Counted from the stretch's first letter, positions 14,072 through 23,254 are shown. The stretch: 36,889 bases of DNA from Candidatus Agathobaculum pullicola (GCA_019115085.1 DXEF01000007.1:1-36889); one strand, 5' to 3'. Program-made: numbers and translations. The notes: generated by a model not told the origin, from the sequence alone.

Positions 14072-15316
14072 ATGGTACGCGAGGCAATGGAATTTGTAAA
14101 GGCGTATGATCCCGAGTTGGGGCGTATGATACAGGCGGAGTATGATCGTCAGGCTCGAAACATTGAGCTGATCGCGTCTGAGAATATTGTCAGCGAAGCG
14201 GTCATGGCGGCAATGTGTTCGGTGCTTACCAACAAATATGCGGAAGGCTATCCGGGCAAGCGCTATTACGGCGGCTGCGAATGTGTCGATGAGGTCGAGA
14301 ATCTGGCCATCAAACGTGTGTGTGAAGTATTTGGCGCAAAGTACGCCAATGTGCAGCCCCACTCGGGCGCACAGGCCAATATGGCGGTGTATCAGGCACT
14401 GTGTCAGCCGGGTGATACCGTGCTGGGCATGAGCCTGGATAACGGCGGTCACCTGACTCACGGTTCGCCGGTCAATCAGTCCGGTCTGCTGTACAACATC
14501 ATCCCCTATGGTGTGGATAAAAACGGTAATATCGATTACGATGCGCTACGTGATCTGGCCAAAAAGGAAAAGCCCAAGATGATTATTGCAGGTGCGTCCG
14601 CGTATCCGCGCGCCATCGATTTTGCCAAGTTTGCGGAGATAGCGCATGAGGTCGGCGCGTATCTGTTTGTGGATATGGCGCATATCGCGGGTCTGGTTGC
14701 GGCTGGGCTGCACATGAATCCGTTGCCTTATGCCGACGTAGTCACCACCACCACGCACAAGACGCTGCGCGGCCCCCGCGGTGGTGTTATCCTGTCTAAC
14801 AACGAGGAATTGGGCAAGAAGTTTAACAAGGCCATCTTCCCGGGCACACAGGGCGGCCCGCTCGAGCATGTGATTGCGGCTAAGGCAGTTTGCTTCGGCG
14901 AGGCGCTCAAGCCTGAGTTTAAGGCGTATCAGCAGCAGGTTATCACCAACGCGCGTGTGCTGGCAAAGGCGCTGCTGGATCAGGGCTTTGATCTGGTGTC
15001 CGGCGGCACGGATAACCACCTGATTTTGATCGACCTGCGTAAGGCCGGCATTACCGGCAAGGAACTGCAGCACCGTCTGGACGAGGTGTATATTACCGCC
15101 AACAAGAACGCGATTCCGAACGATCCGGAAAGCCCGTTCATCACCTCCGGCCAGCGTGTCGGCACGCCTGCGGTTACTTCGCGCGGTTTTGGTGAGCCGG
15201 AAATGCTGCATATTGCGGAGTTTATCTGGCAGACAGCGACCGATTTCGACAACAAGGCGGAAGAAATCCGTCATAATGTGTGCGATATCTGCGCGAAATT
15301 CCCGATTTACCGCTGA
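14072..15316 (+). CDS. glyA: Serine hydroxymethyltransferase
   Basis: 414-residue PLP enzyme that converts serine and tetrahydrofolate to glycine and 5,10-methylene-tetrahydrofolate. [11 protein letters not shown] is at residues 31-41, [15 protein letters not shown] at 55-69 and HSGAQAN at 97-103. The PLP lysine is Lys230 in [14 protein letters not shown], and NAIPNDP lies later. TTTTGGAGG sits eight bases before ATG. The roughly 200-base gap upstream is AT-rich and should hold its promoter, but I see no single clear pair of hexamers and no riboswitch. Confidence 0.97.
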   Translation: MVREAMEFVKAYDPELGRMIQAEYDRQARNIELIASENIVSEAVMAAMCSVLTNKYAEGYPGKRYYGGCECVDEVENLAIKRVCEVFGAKYANVQPHSGAQANMAVYQALCQPGDTVLGMSLDNGGHLTHGSPVNQSGLLYNIIPYGVDKNGNIDYDALRDLAKKEKPKMIIAGASAYPRAIDFAKFAEIAHEVGAYLFVDMAHIAGLVAAGLHMNPLPYADVVTTTTHKTLRGPRGGVILSNNEELGKKFNKAIFPGTQGGPLEHVIAAKAVCFGEALKPEFKAYQQQVITNARVLAKALLDQGFDLVSGGTDNHLILIDLRKAGITGKELQHRLDEVYITANKNAIPNDPESPFITSGQRVGTPAVTSRGFGEPEMLHIAEFIWQTATDFDNKAEEIRHNVCDICAKFPIYR

Positions 15317-15319
15317 GCC

Positions 15320-15349
15320 AAAGCCGCTCCCGCTTGAGGAGCGGCTTTT
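15320..15349 (+). terminator. Terminator of glyA
   Basis: AAAGCCGCTCC (15320-15330), seven-base loop, GGAGCGGCTTT (15338-15348), followed by T. Confidence 0.88.
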
Positions 15350-15427
15350 ATCATCTCACAGAAGTAAAAAAATAGCGCTGCGTTTTTGCTGTTAAAGTGA
15401 AGTTTTTGTAGGAAATCGACAACAACC

Positions 15428-15455
15428 TTGCGCTTTTGCAAAAATATGGTATACT
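15428..15455 (+). promoter_or_regulatory. Promoter of pgi
   Basis: TTGCGC (15428-15433), 16-base spacer, TATACT (15450-15455). It gives a leader of about 60 bases. Confidence 0.7.
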
Positions 15456-15520
15456 AATAAAAGCGTCACTGTAAGTCGATGAAGTGATTTTGAGAATATG
15501 AATGAAGGGGAAATGAAACT

Positions 15521-16852
15521 ATGTCGATGGAATTGAAACTGACAGGATTACAGGGCTTTGTGGGCGAAGAGGAGCTGGCCTGCATGGCGCCGCTGGTGAA
15601 GGCAGCGCAGGATACCCTGCACAACAGAAGCGGTGCCGGCAATGATTTTTTGGGCTGGGTAGACCTGCCTGAAGCATATGACAAGGAAGAGTTTGCCCGC
15701 ATCAAGCAGGCGGCCAAGAAGATTCAGCAGACCTGCGATGTGCTGGTTGTTATCGGTATCGGCGGATCCTATTTGGGTGCGCGTGCCGCAATTGAGTTTG
15801 TCAACGGCCAGATGTATAACGGCGTGCGCCCGGAAGGCATTCCGGAGGTTTATTTTGTCGGCAGCAATATCTCGTCCTCCTACCTCAATGATGTCATCAA
15901 AATCATTGGTGACCGCGATTTCTGCATCAACGTTATCTCCAAATCGGGTACGACGACCGAGCCGGCGATCGCGTTCCGTATTTTCAAAAAACTCATTGAG
16001 GAGAAGTACGGCAAGGAGGGCGCAAAGGAACGCATCTTTGCAACCACTGACAAGGCGCGCGGCGCGCTCAAAAAGCTCGCGGACGATGAGGGCTATGAGA
16101 CCTTTGTCGTGCCGGACGATGTCGGCGGCCGTTTCTCCGTGCTGACGGCGGTTGGCCTGCTGCCGATGGCCGCGGCCGGTCTGGACATTGATGCGGCCAT
16201 GACCGGTGCGGCTGAAGCGCGCAAGGCGTTTGCGGAAGGCACCGAGCACGACTGCGCCAAGTATGCCGCGCTGCGCAACATCCTGCACCAGAAGGGCAAG
16301 ACAATGGAGATTCTCGTCAATTACGAGCCGTCGCTTGTCATGCTCGGCGAGTGGTTCAAGCAGCTGTTTGACGAGTCCGAGGGCAAGGACCAAAAGGGCC
16401 TGTTCGCGACCTCGGCCAACTTCTCGACCGACCTGCACTCCATTGGTCAGTTCATTCAGGACGGCGCCCGCAGCATGTTCGAGACTGTGGTATGGGTCAA
16501 GGAGCCGCGCTCGGAGAGCTATATCGAGGAAACAGCGGAAGATATCGACGGCCTGAACTATCTGGCGGGTAAGAGCGTGCAGTTTGTCAACTCCAAGGCG
16601 TATCAGGGCACACTGATGGCGCATATGGACGGTGGCACGCCGAATATCATCGTGGAGATCGACAAGGCCGACGCATGGCACTTCGGCTATCTGGTTTACT
16701 TCTTTGAGAAGGCCTGCGGCATCTCGGGGTATTTGCTCGGTGTCAACCCGTTCAATCAGCCGGGCGTTGAGGCGTATAAGAAGAATATGTTCGCGCTGCT
16801 CGGTAAGCCGGGCTTTGAGGAGCGCCGCCGCGAACTGGAAGCCCGCCTGTAA
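15521..16852 (+). CDS. pgi: Glucose-6-phosphate isomerase
   Basis: 443-residue phosphoglucose isomerase of the short Firmicutes type (fructose-6-phosphate to and from glucose-6-phosphate). The sugar-phosphate loop is in [32 protein letters not shown] is the second SIS-domain signature, and [16 protein letters not shown] is conserved. [16 protein letters not shown] precedes the C-terminal KxxxNP region ([20 protein letters not shown]). AAGGGG precedes the ATG by about 11 bases. It is expressed from its own promoter; no terminator is seen before the acyltransferase gene 27 bases on. Confidence 0.97.
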   Translation: MSMELKLTGLQGFVGEEELACMAPLVKAAQDTLHNRSGAGNDFLGWVDLPEAYDKEEFARIKQAAKKIQQTCDVLVVIGIGGSYLGARAAIEFVNGQMYNGVRPEGIPEVYFVGSNISSSYLNDVIKIIGDRDFCINVISKSGTTTEPAIAFRIFKKLIEEKYGKEGAKERIFATTDKARGALKKLADDEGYETFVVPDDVGGRFSVLTAVGLLPMAAAGLDIDAAMTGAAEARKAFAEGTEHDCAKYAALRNILHQKGKTMEILVNYEPSLVMLGEWFKQLFDESEGKDQKGLFATSANFSTDLHSIGQFIQDGARSMFETVVWVKEPRSESYIEETAEDIDGLNYLAGKSVQFVNSKAYQGTLMAHMDGGTPNIIVEIDKADAWHFGYLVYFFEKACGISGYLLGVNPFNQPGVEAYKKNMFALLGKPGFEERRRELEARL

Positions 16853-16879
16853 AAGGAAGGCCCATTTAGGTTCGCTCGA

Positions 16880-18007
16880 ATGACACAGACAAAAGACGGA
16901 GCGGCTGCTGCTGCGCGCAGGCCGCATGTGCCGTCGTGGGATGTACTGCGTACCGCCGCGTTTGCGGCGGTAGCGGTACAGCATATTTTGGGGGCGTACG
17001 CGCGTCGGTATGACATTGGCTCGAGCGAAAAGGTGATGATTGCCGCTTCGTTTGAGCCGCTTCGTTTTGCCGTACCGCTGTTTGTCATGCTGTTCGGCGC
17101 GGCGCTGTTTTATGTTTATCGAGAACCGCCGCGTTATGCGTCGTATCTGGTAAAGCGCGCGCGGCAGCTGGTGTTGCCCTATGCGATATGGACAGCGGTG
17201 TATTTGTGGTATGCGGAAAAGCCGGTGACGCTGCGCGGTGTGGCGCGCGGCATGGTTTATGGAGACGCGAGCTATCACCTCTGGTATGTGACGATGATTT
17301 TACAGTTCGTCGTACTGGTGCCGCTGTTTTTCGCCGCGCGGAACGGCCTGCGGCGGTGCTGCACGACCCGGTGGAGGATGATTGTGGTATCCGTCGTGCT
17401 GCTGGGCATATGGCTGTTGTTGCTTGCTTTCCGTCCGAGCGATGGCTTGGCGTATCAGATACTTGTCACTTGGCGCACACGTGGCTTTCTGCTGTGGATG
17501 GGCTATTTCGCGTTGGGTGCACTGTGCGGCTTGTTCCCGGATGCCTTTGCCGCGTGGGCACGTAGGTTACTGCTGCCGGCCGGACTGATATGCGCCGGCG
17601 CGATAGGCTATGCAATGTGGTTGAGTGTGCGTGCGGTGTATCAGGAGGGGGCAGTCAATTTTAACTGCGTCAGCTATTTTTCACCCGGCTATGCGGTGCT
17701 GACCATGGTGACCATTCTGTTTATATACGGCGTGGCAGAGCGGCTGGTGCGTTGGCGTGCGGTGCAGCGAATATGCGGCTTTGTGGGGCGACATTCCTAT
17801 GAGGCGTATCTGGCGCATGTGCTGGTGCTCACCCGTTGCTCACGCTTTTTGCTGGAGCGCTGGCCCGAAATGAATCGCTATATCTTTTACGCGGTGCTGA
17901 CTGTGTGCACAATTGTGGGCGCGGTACTCATCGCTTGGGCGGTGGACAGTCTGGTAGCAATGGCACGCCGTGGGATACGGCGGATGCACGGGTCAGCTAA
18001 AACATAA
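16880..18007 (+). CDS. Membrane acyltransferase (acyltransferase 3 family)
   Basis: 375-residue integral membrane protein of the acyltransferase 3 family, which O-acylates surface polysaccharides, peptidoglycan or lipids. It has an N-terminal basic tail, then SWDVLRTAAFAAVAVQHI, where the family histidine closes the first membrane helix; a KRARQLVLPYAIWT segment; HLWYVTMILQFVVL; and about ten hydrophobic helices in all. The C-terminal part has GRHSYEAYLAHVLVL, the usual family ending. The ribosome-binding site is weak (TTAGG). It may be a read-through partner of pgi. The acceptor is unknown. Confidence 0.85.
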   Translation: MTQTKDGAAAAARRPHVPSWDVLRTAAFAAVAVQHILGAYARRYDIGSSEKVMIAASFEPLRFAVPLFVMLFGAALFYVYREPPRYASYLVKRARQLVLPYAIWTAVYLWYAEKPVTLRGVARGMVYGDASYHLWYVTMILQFVVLVPLFFAARNGLRRCCTTRWRMIVVSVVLLGIWLLLLAFRPSDGLAYQILVTWRTRGFLLWMGYFALGALCGLFPDAFAAWARRLLLPAGLICAGAIGYAMWLSVRAVYQEGAVNFNCVSYFSPGYAVLTMVTILFIYGVAERLVRWRAVQRICGFVGRHSYEAYLAHVLVLTRCSRFLLERWPEMNRYIFYAVLTVCTIVGAVLIAWAVDSLVAMARRGIRRMHGSAKT

Positions 18008-18013
18008 TTTATC

Positions 18014-18043
18014 AAAAAACGGTCGCTTTGTGCGGCCGCTTTT
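18014..18043 (+). terminator. Probable terminator after the acyltransferase
   Basis: CGGTCGC (18020-18026), five-base loop, GCGGCCG (18032-18038) with one G-T pair, followed by CTTTT and preceded by an A tract. Confidence 0.55.
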
Positions 18044-18060
18044 GCTGTGTACGCTTTCTC

Positions 18061-18083
18061 TTGGCGCCAAAGTATGGTATACT
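18061..18083 (+). promoter_or_regulatory. Promoter region with palindrome before the CmpB-like gene
   Basis: TATACT at 18078-18083 is a good -10 box; the -35 is poor. The 10-bp perfect palindrome TTGGCGCCAA (18061-18070) lies in the spacer, a position where a regulator could act. Confidence 0.4.
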
Positions 18084-18131
18084 GCTGGTACGATGGATAG
18101 ACAGGTTGGCAGAGGGGAGAGAATTACGGCA

Positions 18132-18683
18132 ATGGAGAAGACGGAGACGGGCATCGAACGCTTTCAGATAGGTTTTCTGTATTTCTGGGTGTATTCGGCG
18201 CTGGGATGGATATACGAGGTGTTTCTGGAGGTCGTGGTATACCGATGGGGATTTTCCAATCGCGGCTTCCTGTTCGGGCCGTATCTGCCGGTATACGGTA
18301 TCGGGGCACTGTTGATTCTGGGCTGCCTGCGGTCGTTGTCGCGCAAGCCTCTGCGCATTGGCAGAGTGAATGTCATGCCGGTTGTGGTGTTTTTCGCGGT
18401 GGTCGTACTGACGACCGTGGTGGAGTTGATTGCCAGCTACCTGCTCGAATGGACAACCGGCGGCTGGTTATGGGATTATACACGTTACACCATCCAGTGG
18501 CAGGGGCGCATCTGTCTGTCGGCCAGCTTGCGTTTCGGCGTGGGTGGCATGATTATCCTGTACGGCTTGCAGCCGTTGCTCGAAAAGGGGATGGAACGGC
18601 TGGATAAAAGGTGGCGGAAGGCTGTGTTTGCGGTGCTGTTCGTGCTGTTTGTAGTGGATTGCGTGAGCCGTGCGCTGCGCTGA
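18132..18683 (+). CDS. CmpB-like putative ABC transporter permease-type membrane protein
   Basis: 183-residue membrane protein with about five hydrophobic helices, matching the pattern of the family named putative ABC transporter permease (ABC_trans_CmpB). It has FWVYSALGWIYEVFLE near the N-terminus, NRGFLFGPYLPVYGIGALL, VELIASYLLEWTTGGWLWDY, and INLQGRICL-like WQGRICLSASLRFG. The role is unknown; the transporter name is historical. ATG 18132 is chosen; GGGGAGAG is 12-13 bases upstream. It is followed 17 bases on by the deoxyribosyltransferase gene, and a smaller relative lies after that at 19195. Confidence 0.75.
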   Translation: MEKTETGIERFQIGFLYFWVYSALGWIYEVFLEVVVYRWGFSNRGFLFGPYLPVYGIGALLILGCLRSLSRKPLRIGRVNVMPVVVFFAVVVLTTVVELIASYLLEWTTGGWLWDYTRYTIQWQGRICLSASLRFGVGGMIILYGLQPLLEKGMERLDKRWRKAVFAVLFVLFVVDCVSRALR

Positions 18684-18700
18684 AGAAAAGGAGAACCCAA

Positions 18701-19153
18701 TTGAAAAAGATTTATCTTGCAGGCTTTGATGTATTTGCGCCGGATGCTAAGCAGCGCGGTGCGAAAATGAAGATGATGTGTGCGGAAAAAGGGTTTGTCG
18801 GCCTGTATCCTTTTGACAACGAAGCAGATACGGCGCAGGAGATTTTTGCAGGCAACTGCACGCTGATCGACAGCGCGGATATCGTTATCGCCAACCTCAA
18901 CCCATTCCGCGGGGTGGAGCCGGACAGCGGCACCTGTTTTGAAGTCGGTTACGCCGTTGCCAAAGGCAAAACGGTATACGGTTATGTGTCGGATGCGCGC
19001 AGCCTGCGGGAAAAGCTGGGTGAGCGGGATGAAAACGGCTTCTCGGTCGAGGATTTCGGCCTGCCGCTCAATCTGATGCTGTCATGCAGCACGCATATTG
19101 TCGAGGGTGACTTTGCCGCGGCGCTTGCGGTTTGCCGCGCCGAGCAGGCATAA
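18701..19153 (+). CDS. Nucleoside 2-deoxyribosyltransferase
   Basis: 150-residue Rossmann-like enzyme of the nucleoside 2-deoxyribosyltransferase family: KIYLAGFDVFAPDA at the N-terminus, SADIVIANLNPFRG, and PDSGTCFEVGYAVAKGK with the expected catalytic glutamate. Such enzymes cleave or exchange the base of 2'-deoxynucleosides in salvage; some relatives act on nucleotide monophosphates instead. It starts at TTG 18701, six bases after AAAGGAGAA, and sits between two CmpB-like membrane genes in one transcription direction. Confidence 0.88.
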   Translation: MKKIYLAGFDVFAPDAKQRGAKMKMMCAEKGFVGLYPFDNEADTAQEIFAGNCTLIDSADIVIANLNPFRGVEPDSGTCFEVGYAVAKGKTVYGYVSDARSLREKLGERDENGFSVEDFGLPLNLMLSCSTHIVEGDFAAALAVCRAEQA

Positions 19154-19194
19154 AATGACAACCAAACAGGCAGAATAAGTTCCGGTGATTTGTA

Positions 19195-19548
19195 ATGAAA
19201 GGACAAACAGCGGGACTTTTTTTGTTGGGCGCGGGCGGTTACTCGCTCATCGAGATGCTTTGGCGCGGGCATACCCACTGGACAATGGCGCTGACCGGCG
19301 GCGCGGTACTGGTCGGGCTGCATCGGTTGCGTGGCCATGTGCGCGAGGAGAAGCCGCTTGCGCGCTGCCTGTGCGGCGCGGCGTGCATCACGGCGGCAGA
19401 GTATGTGGTCGGCTGCACGGTCAACCGCGTCTATCGCATGGATGTGTGGGACTACTCGCAGGAAAAAGGCAATATCCAAGGTCAAATCTGTCCGAAATAT
19501 GCAGCGCTTTGGGCGTTGCTGGCTGCACCTGTCATGCTGCCTAAATAA
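19195..19548 (+). CDS. Small CmpB-like membrane protein
   Basis: 117-residue membrane protein with about four hydrophobic segments. The C-terminal half, with RMDVWDYSQEKGNIQGQICP followed by a hydrophobic LWALLAAP helix, matches the DYS-x-N-x-x-GQ-x-C pattern of the CmpB-like permease family; it is therefore a shorter relative of the gene at 18132. The start is ATG 19195 with GGTGAT six bases upstream. Function unknown. Confidence 0.7.
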   Translation: MKGQTAGLFLLGAGGYSLIEMLWRGHTHWTMALTGGAVLVGLHRLRGHVREEKPLARCLCGAACITAAEYVVGCTVNRVYRMDVWDYSQEKGNIQGQICPKYAALWALLAAPVMLPK

Positions 19549-19551
19549 TGC

Positions 19552-19581
19552 TTGCCAAGCGGTGTGCTTCGGGCGTATAAT
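19552..19581 (+). promoter_or_regulatory. Promoter of the second coaX-like gene
   Basis: TTGCCA (19552-19557), 18-base spacer, TATAAT (19576-19581), 34 bases before the start. Confidence 0.65.
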
Positions 19582-19615
19582 AGCGGTGGCAATACGCCGG
19601 AAAAGGAGATGCACC

Positions 19616-20386
19616 ATGCTGATTGCAGTCAATGCGGGAAACAGCCACGTTTTGCTGGGCGGCTATGAGGAAGACGCGCAAATTTTTGCCGCTTCCATCG
19701 CGACCGAACCGAAGCAGACCGGGGATGACTATGCCTGCAAGCTGCGGCAGGTTTTTGACCTGTATGGGGTGCCGTCCGGACACATTCACGGCGCGGTTCT
19801 CAGCTCGGTGGTGCCGGGCATGGTATCCGTGCTGGAGGACGCATTGCGCGTGTTGGGCGTGACCGATGTCATTGAGGTGTCCAGCGGGGTGAAAACCGGT
19901 CTGAACATCCGCTCGGATCAGCCGCGTCAGGTTGGCTCTGACCGCGTGGCGGCCGCTGTGGCAGCGCGTGCCAAGGGAAAGTTGCCTTGCGTGGTGGTAT
20001 GTCTGGGTACGGCGACAACCTTTACGGTACTCGATGCGGCGGGCGCACTGGTAGGTTCCGCCATTACCGCAGGCGTGCGGCTGAGTGTGGAAGCCCTGCG
20101 TGAGCAGGCGGCGCAGCTGCCTTCGGTGGCGCTCGAAGCCAAAAACGAGGGCGTTCTGGCGCGCAACACGGTCGACGCGATGCGCGTGGGCGCGGTCTAC
20201 GGAGCAGCCGCCATGGTGGACGGTATGGTCAGTCGCTTCGCGGAAGCATTGGAGCAGACACCGCATGTGGTGGTTACGGGCGACAGTGCGTCGCTGGTGC
20301 TGCCGTATCTGCATGCCAGATGCGAGTATGACAAAAATCTGTTGCTGGACGGACTGCACCAGATTTGGAAGCGGAATCGTTCCTGA
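19616..20386 (+). CDS. Divergent type III pantothenate kinase-like protein
   Basis: 256-residue paralogue of CoaX with the same fold but altered active site. Aligned without gaps to the copy at 12330, Asp6 of DVGNT is Asn (AVNAGNSH) and Asp129 of DIGTATT is Cys (VVCLGTATT); Asp109 is retained in GSDR. In characterised CoaX enzymes these three acidic residues hold the magnesium and pantothenate. Kinase activity is therefore doubtful, although binding of pantothenate or nucleotide remains possible. It has its own promoter and AAAAGGAGAT before ATG 19616, and is followed by an ECF S component resembling pantothenate transporters. Confidence 0.85.
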   Translation: MLIAVNAGNSHVLLGGYEEDAQIFAASIATEPKQTGDDYACKLRQVFDLYGVPSGHIHGAVLSSVVPGMVSVLEDALRVLGVTDVIEVSSGVKTGLNIRSDQPRQVGSDRVAAAVAARAKGKLPCVVVCLGTATTFTVLDAAGALVGSAITAGVRLSVEALREQAAQLPSVALEAKNEGVLARNTVDAMRVGAVYGAAAMVDGMVSRFAEALEQTPHVVVTGDSASLVLPYLHARCEYDKNLLLDGLHQIWKRNRS

Positions 20387-20455
20387 GGCGTATTGACAAA
20401 AATAAGCCCTGTACCCGACGATAAGGGCGGGACGGGAGCAGGAGGAAAACAGAAT

Positions 20456-21115
20456 ATGAAACAACAAAAGACAGATGTAAGGCTGCTGGCGCAGATGGCA
20501 TTGCTGGTGGCGCTCGAACTGGTGCTGGCATTCACGCCGCTGGGCTACATACCGCTCGGCTTTATGAATGCGACGACCATGCACATTCCGGTTATATTGG
20601 GCGCGTGCCTGCTGGGGCCTAAGGCGGGCGCTGTATTGGGCGCGGAGTTTGGTATCACGAGTGTCATCCGTGCGACGATTACGCCCAATCTGACCTCTTT
20701 CGTGTTCACCCCGTTTTACAGCTTCAGCCCCGAGTTTTCCGGAAACTGGACCAGCCTGGTTGTGGCCATTGTCCCGCGCGTGCTGATCGGTGTGATTGCA
20801 GGTCTGGTATTCCGGTTTATCATGCGTGTCTCGCATGACAAGCAGGCGTTGGCGCTGCCGGTGGCGGGTTTCATCGGCTCGATGGTCAACACAATCGGCG
20901 TTATGGGGCTGATTTATCTGTTGTTTGGCGAGCAGTATGCGGCGGCGGGCGGTCAGAGCTTTGATCTGCTGCTCAAGGTCATTATGGGCGTGGTTGCTGT
21001 CAACGGTGTGCCCGAGGCGCTGATCGCTGCGGTATTGACGCTTGCCATTGGCAAGGTGCTCATTGGCATTTTTGGCCGGCGCGGTGCAAAAAGTGCGCAG
21101 CAAGGAGCGGCTTGA
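20456..21115 (+). CDS. ECF transporter S component, pantothenate (PanT)-like
   Basis: 219-residue membrane protein, substrate-binding S component of an energy-coupling-factor vitamin transporter. Six hydrophobic segments are visible, with TPLGYIPLGFMNATTMHIPV at the start, a pattern seen in PanT-type proteins, then GAVLGAEFGI and NLTSFVFTPF. It needs the shared EcfA/A'/T module, which is not in this window. Shine-Dalgarno GGAGG is ten bases before ATG 20456. Its position directly after a CoaX-like gene supports pantothenate as substrate, but folate or another vitamin cannot be excluded. Confidence 0.8.
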   Translation: MKQQKTDVRLLAQMALLVALELVLAFTPLGYIPLGFMNATTMHIPVILGACLLGPKAGAVLGAEFGITSVIRATITPNLTSFVFTPFYSFSPEFSGNWTSLVVAIVPRVLIGVIAGLVFRFIMRVSHDKQALALPVAGFIGSMVNTIGVMGLIYLLFGEQYAAAGGQSFDLLLKVIMGVVAVNGVPEALIAAVLTLAIGKVLIGIFGRRGAKSAQQGAA

Positions 21116-21129
21116 TAGAAAATAGAATG

Positions 21130-21159
21130 AAAAAAGCTGCATCTTTTGCAGCTTTTTTT
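21130..21159 (+). terminator. Terminator after the ECF S component
   Basis: AAAAAGCTGC, seven-base loop, GCAGCTTTTTTT. The last T is four bases before the ribosome-binding site of the next gene. Confidence 0.9.
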
Positions 21160-21174
21160 CACAGGAGGAACGAT

Positions 21175-22161
21175 ATGCAGCAGATTGATTTTATGCAGGT
21201 CGGCGGGTTTCGGGTCGGCCAAGCGCAGGATGAGCAGGCCGGCACGGGCGTGACCGTATTGCTATTTGACGAGTGCGCGCCTACAGGGGTAGATATTCGC
21301 GGCGGCGGTCCGGCGAGCCGTGAAACGCCGCTGCTCGCGCCGGTGGCGGATGCAGCGGGGCTGCACGCACTGGTGCTGTCGGGCGGGTCGGCCTTCGGGC
21401 TGGATGCCGCGGGCGGTGTGATGCGCTTTCTCGAAGAGCGCGGCATCGGCTTTGACACTGGCATTACCCCCGTGTCGTTGGTTGCGCAGTCGTGCATTTT
21501 TGACCTTGCCGTCGGGGATAAGACGGTCCGGCCGGACGGCGCGATGGCGTATCGCGCGTGTGAGCAGGCCTCGCGCACGGAGCTGATGCTGGGCTGTGTG
21601 GGTGGCGGCATGGGTGCGACGGTCGGTAAGTTCTGCGGTGCGCCATACGCAATGAAAAGCGGCATCGGCGCGTACGCCGTACAGGCGGGCGCCATTCGCG
21701 TGGGCGCGATTGTGGTCGTTAACGCGCTGGGCGACATCTTTGATGTGGATACCGGCAAGCAGATTGCCGGTTTGCGCACGGAGGACGGGCGCGGCCTGCG
21801 CTCGACGGAGGAACAGATGTACGCGAGCATCGAAACCGCACGCAATCCGTTTTCTGCCAATAAAAAAACCGCGACCAATACTACGATTGGCGCGATTGTG
21901 ACCAATGCGGCTTTCAGCAAGGCGGAGCTGACACGCGTGGCCTCGATGGCGCACAACGGCTTTGCACGCGCCATTCGCCCGGTGCACACCACCGCGGACG
22001 GGGACTCGATTTACGCATGTTCGGTCGGCCAGGAGAAAGCTGACCTCAATGCGGTGGGCACACTTGCGTCTTATGTGATGGCCAAGGCGATTGGCTGCGG
22101 TGTGCGCGCGGCGGGCGATGGCTTCGGTCTGCCCTGTGCCCGAACGCTTGGTACGGTTTGA
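21175..22161 (+). CDS. P1-family peptidase (DmpA/NylC fold)
   Basis: 328-residue member of the P1 family of self-processing N-terminal-nucleophile hydrolases (DmpA aminopeptidase, NylC). GGGPASRETPLL, LSGGSAFGLDAAGGVMRFLE and CVGGGMGATVGKF are family blocks. The probable autocleavage site lies in TATNTTIGAIVTNA near residue 240, where a Thr would become the N-terminal nucleophile of the beta chain. The substrate is probably small peptides or amides. AGGAGG is six bases before ATG 21175. It lies 15 bases after a terminator without its own visible promoter. Confidence 0.88.
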   Translation: MQQIDFMQVGGFRVGQAQDEQAGTGVTVLLFDECAPTGVDIRGGGPASRETPLLAPVADAAGLHALVLSGGSAFGLDAAGGVMRFLEERGIGFDTGITPVSLVAQSCIFDLAVGDKTVRPDGAMAYRACEQASRTELMLGCVGGGMGATVGKFCGAPYAMKSGIGAYAVQAGAIRVGAIVVVNALGDIFDVDTGKQIAGLRTEDGRGLRSTEEQMYASIETARNPFSANKKTATNTTIGAIVTNAAFSKAELTRVASMAHNGFARAIRPVHTTADGDSIYACSVGQEKADLNAVGTLASYVMAKAIGCGVRAAGDGFGLPCARTLGTV

Positions 22162-22167
22162 GAAGAT

Positions 22168-22218
22168 AACAAAAACGGCGGTTTGCACGATTTGGTTCGT
22201 GCAAACCGCCGTTTTGTT
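22168..22218 (+). terminator. Long bidirectional terminator between P1 peptidase and yeiH-type gene
   Basis: A stem of about 22 bp with one bulged A: AAACGGCGGTTTGCACGA on the left arm pairs with TCGTGCAAACCGCCGTTT on the right, six-base loop, A and T tracts on both sides. It serves convergent genes. Confidence 0.92.
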
Positions 22219-22222
22219 CTGT

Positions 22223-23254
22223 TTACAGCAATCCGAGCAGGTGCTGCATGCCGAGGCTGACGCCAGTGATGCCGACCCAGCAGCAGAAGCCCATCAGAAT
22301 CGGCTTGCCGCCGGTGCGCACCAGCTTGATGATATTGGTGTGCAAACCGATGGCCGTCATAGCCATGATGATAAAGAACTTGGAGAGCGATTTGAAGGGA
22401 TTGAACACGACCGCGTCCACGCCGTTCATCGTGGCAACCGTGGTGATGATGGAAGCGAGCACAAAGAACAGGATGAAGAAAGGGAAAATCTTTTTGAGGG
22501 AAAAGCTACCGCGGCGCGTCTCGTTGCTGCGCTTGGCCTGTCGCACCTGCCAGAAGGCAAGCACAAGTGTGATGGGGATAATCGCCAGTGTACGAGTCAG
22601 CTTAACGATGGTCGCATAGGCCAGCACTGCGCCTTGTGTGCCGTGCAGCGTGTCCCAAGTGGAGGCGGCCGCGGTGACCGAGGAGGTGTCGTTGATGGCT
22701 GTGCCGGCGAACAGACCGAAGCCGTCGTTGGTCAGGCCGATTGCGCTGCCAAACGCGGGGAAAAGCAGTGCGGCCAGCACATTGAACAGAAAGATAACCG
22801 AAATTGCCTGTGCGATCTCCTCATCGTCCGCGCCGATAACCGGCGCAGTGGCCGCGATGGCTGAACCGCCGCAAATGGACGAGCCGACGCCGACCAGTGT
22901 GGAGATATGCGCCGGAATTTTCATCAATCGATACAGGACAAAGGCAATGATCAGCGAGGTGGCAATGGTGGAGCAGATGATAGGCAGCGACAACGCACCG
23001 ACCTTGGCAATCTCGGACAGGTTCAGGCCGAAACCAAGCAGGATGACGGCATATTGTAGGATTTTCTTGGAGGTAAACGTGATGCCGTCGGCAAAGCGCG
23101 TCTGATTTTTCCAGAGCAGCGTGATAATCATGCCGAAGACGATGGCAAACACCGGACCGCCGATGACAGGGAACAGTTGTCCCTGATACCAGCAGGGCAG
23201 GGCGATAATAAGGCAGAGCAGCAGACCGGGACCGTTTTGTTTGAAAAATTGCAT
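22223..23254 (-). CDS. YeiH-family putative sulfate/anion exporter
   Basis: 343-residue polytopic membrane protein (about ten helices) of the YeiH family, annotated elsewhere as a putative sulfate exporter. Conserved blocks are [39 protein letters not shown] and [20 protein letters not shown]. It is divergently transcribed from a LysR regulator with a LysR-type box in between, the arrangement seen for YeiH/YeiE. It ends at the shared bidirectional terminator. The true substrate is not established. Confidence 0.88.
   Translation of the reverse strand: MQFFKQNGPGLLLCLIIALPCWYQGQLFPVIGGPVFAIVFGMIITLLWKNQTRFADGITFTSKKILQYAVILLGFGLNLSEIAKVGALSLPIICSTIATSLIIAFVLYRLMKIPAHISTLVGVGSSICGGSAIAATAPVIGADDEEIAQAISVIFLFNVLAALLFPAFGSAIGLTNDGFGLFAGTAINDTSSVTAAASTWDTLHGTQGAVLAYATIVKLTRTLAIIPITLVLAFWQVRQAKRSNETRRGSFSLKKIFPFFILFFVLASIITTVATMNGVDAVVFNPFKSLSKFFIIMAMTAIGLHTNIIKLVRTGGKPILMGFCCWVGITGVSLGMQHLLGLL

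Noticed and set aside
15413-15422. Spo0A-like box upstream of the pgi promoter
   Set aside because: A single site with a mismatch (TGTCGAT on the minus strand), with no partner site and no biological reason to expect it.
15548-17278. Very long open frame on the minus strand opposite pgi
   Set aside because: It mirrors a confidently assigned gene; the predicted protein is low-complexity and rich in Arg/His/Gln, has no domain, and is an artefact of GC-rich codon structure. The same applies to the long minus-strand frames at 31192-33033 and 19541-21142.
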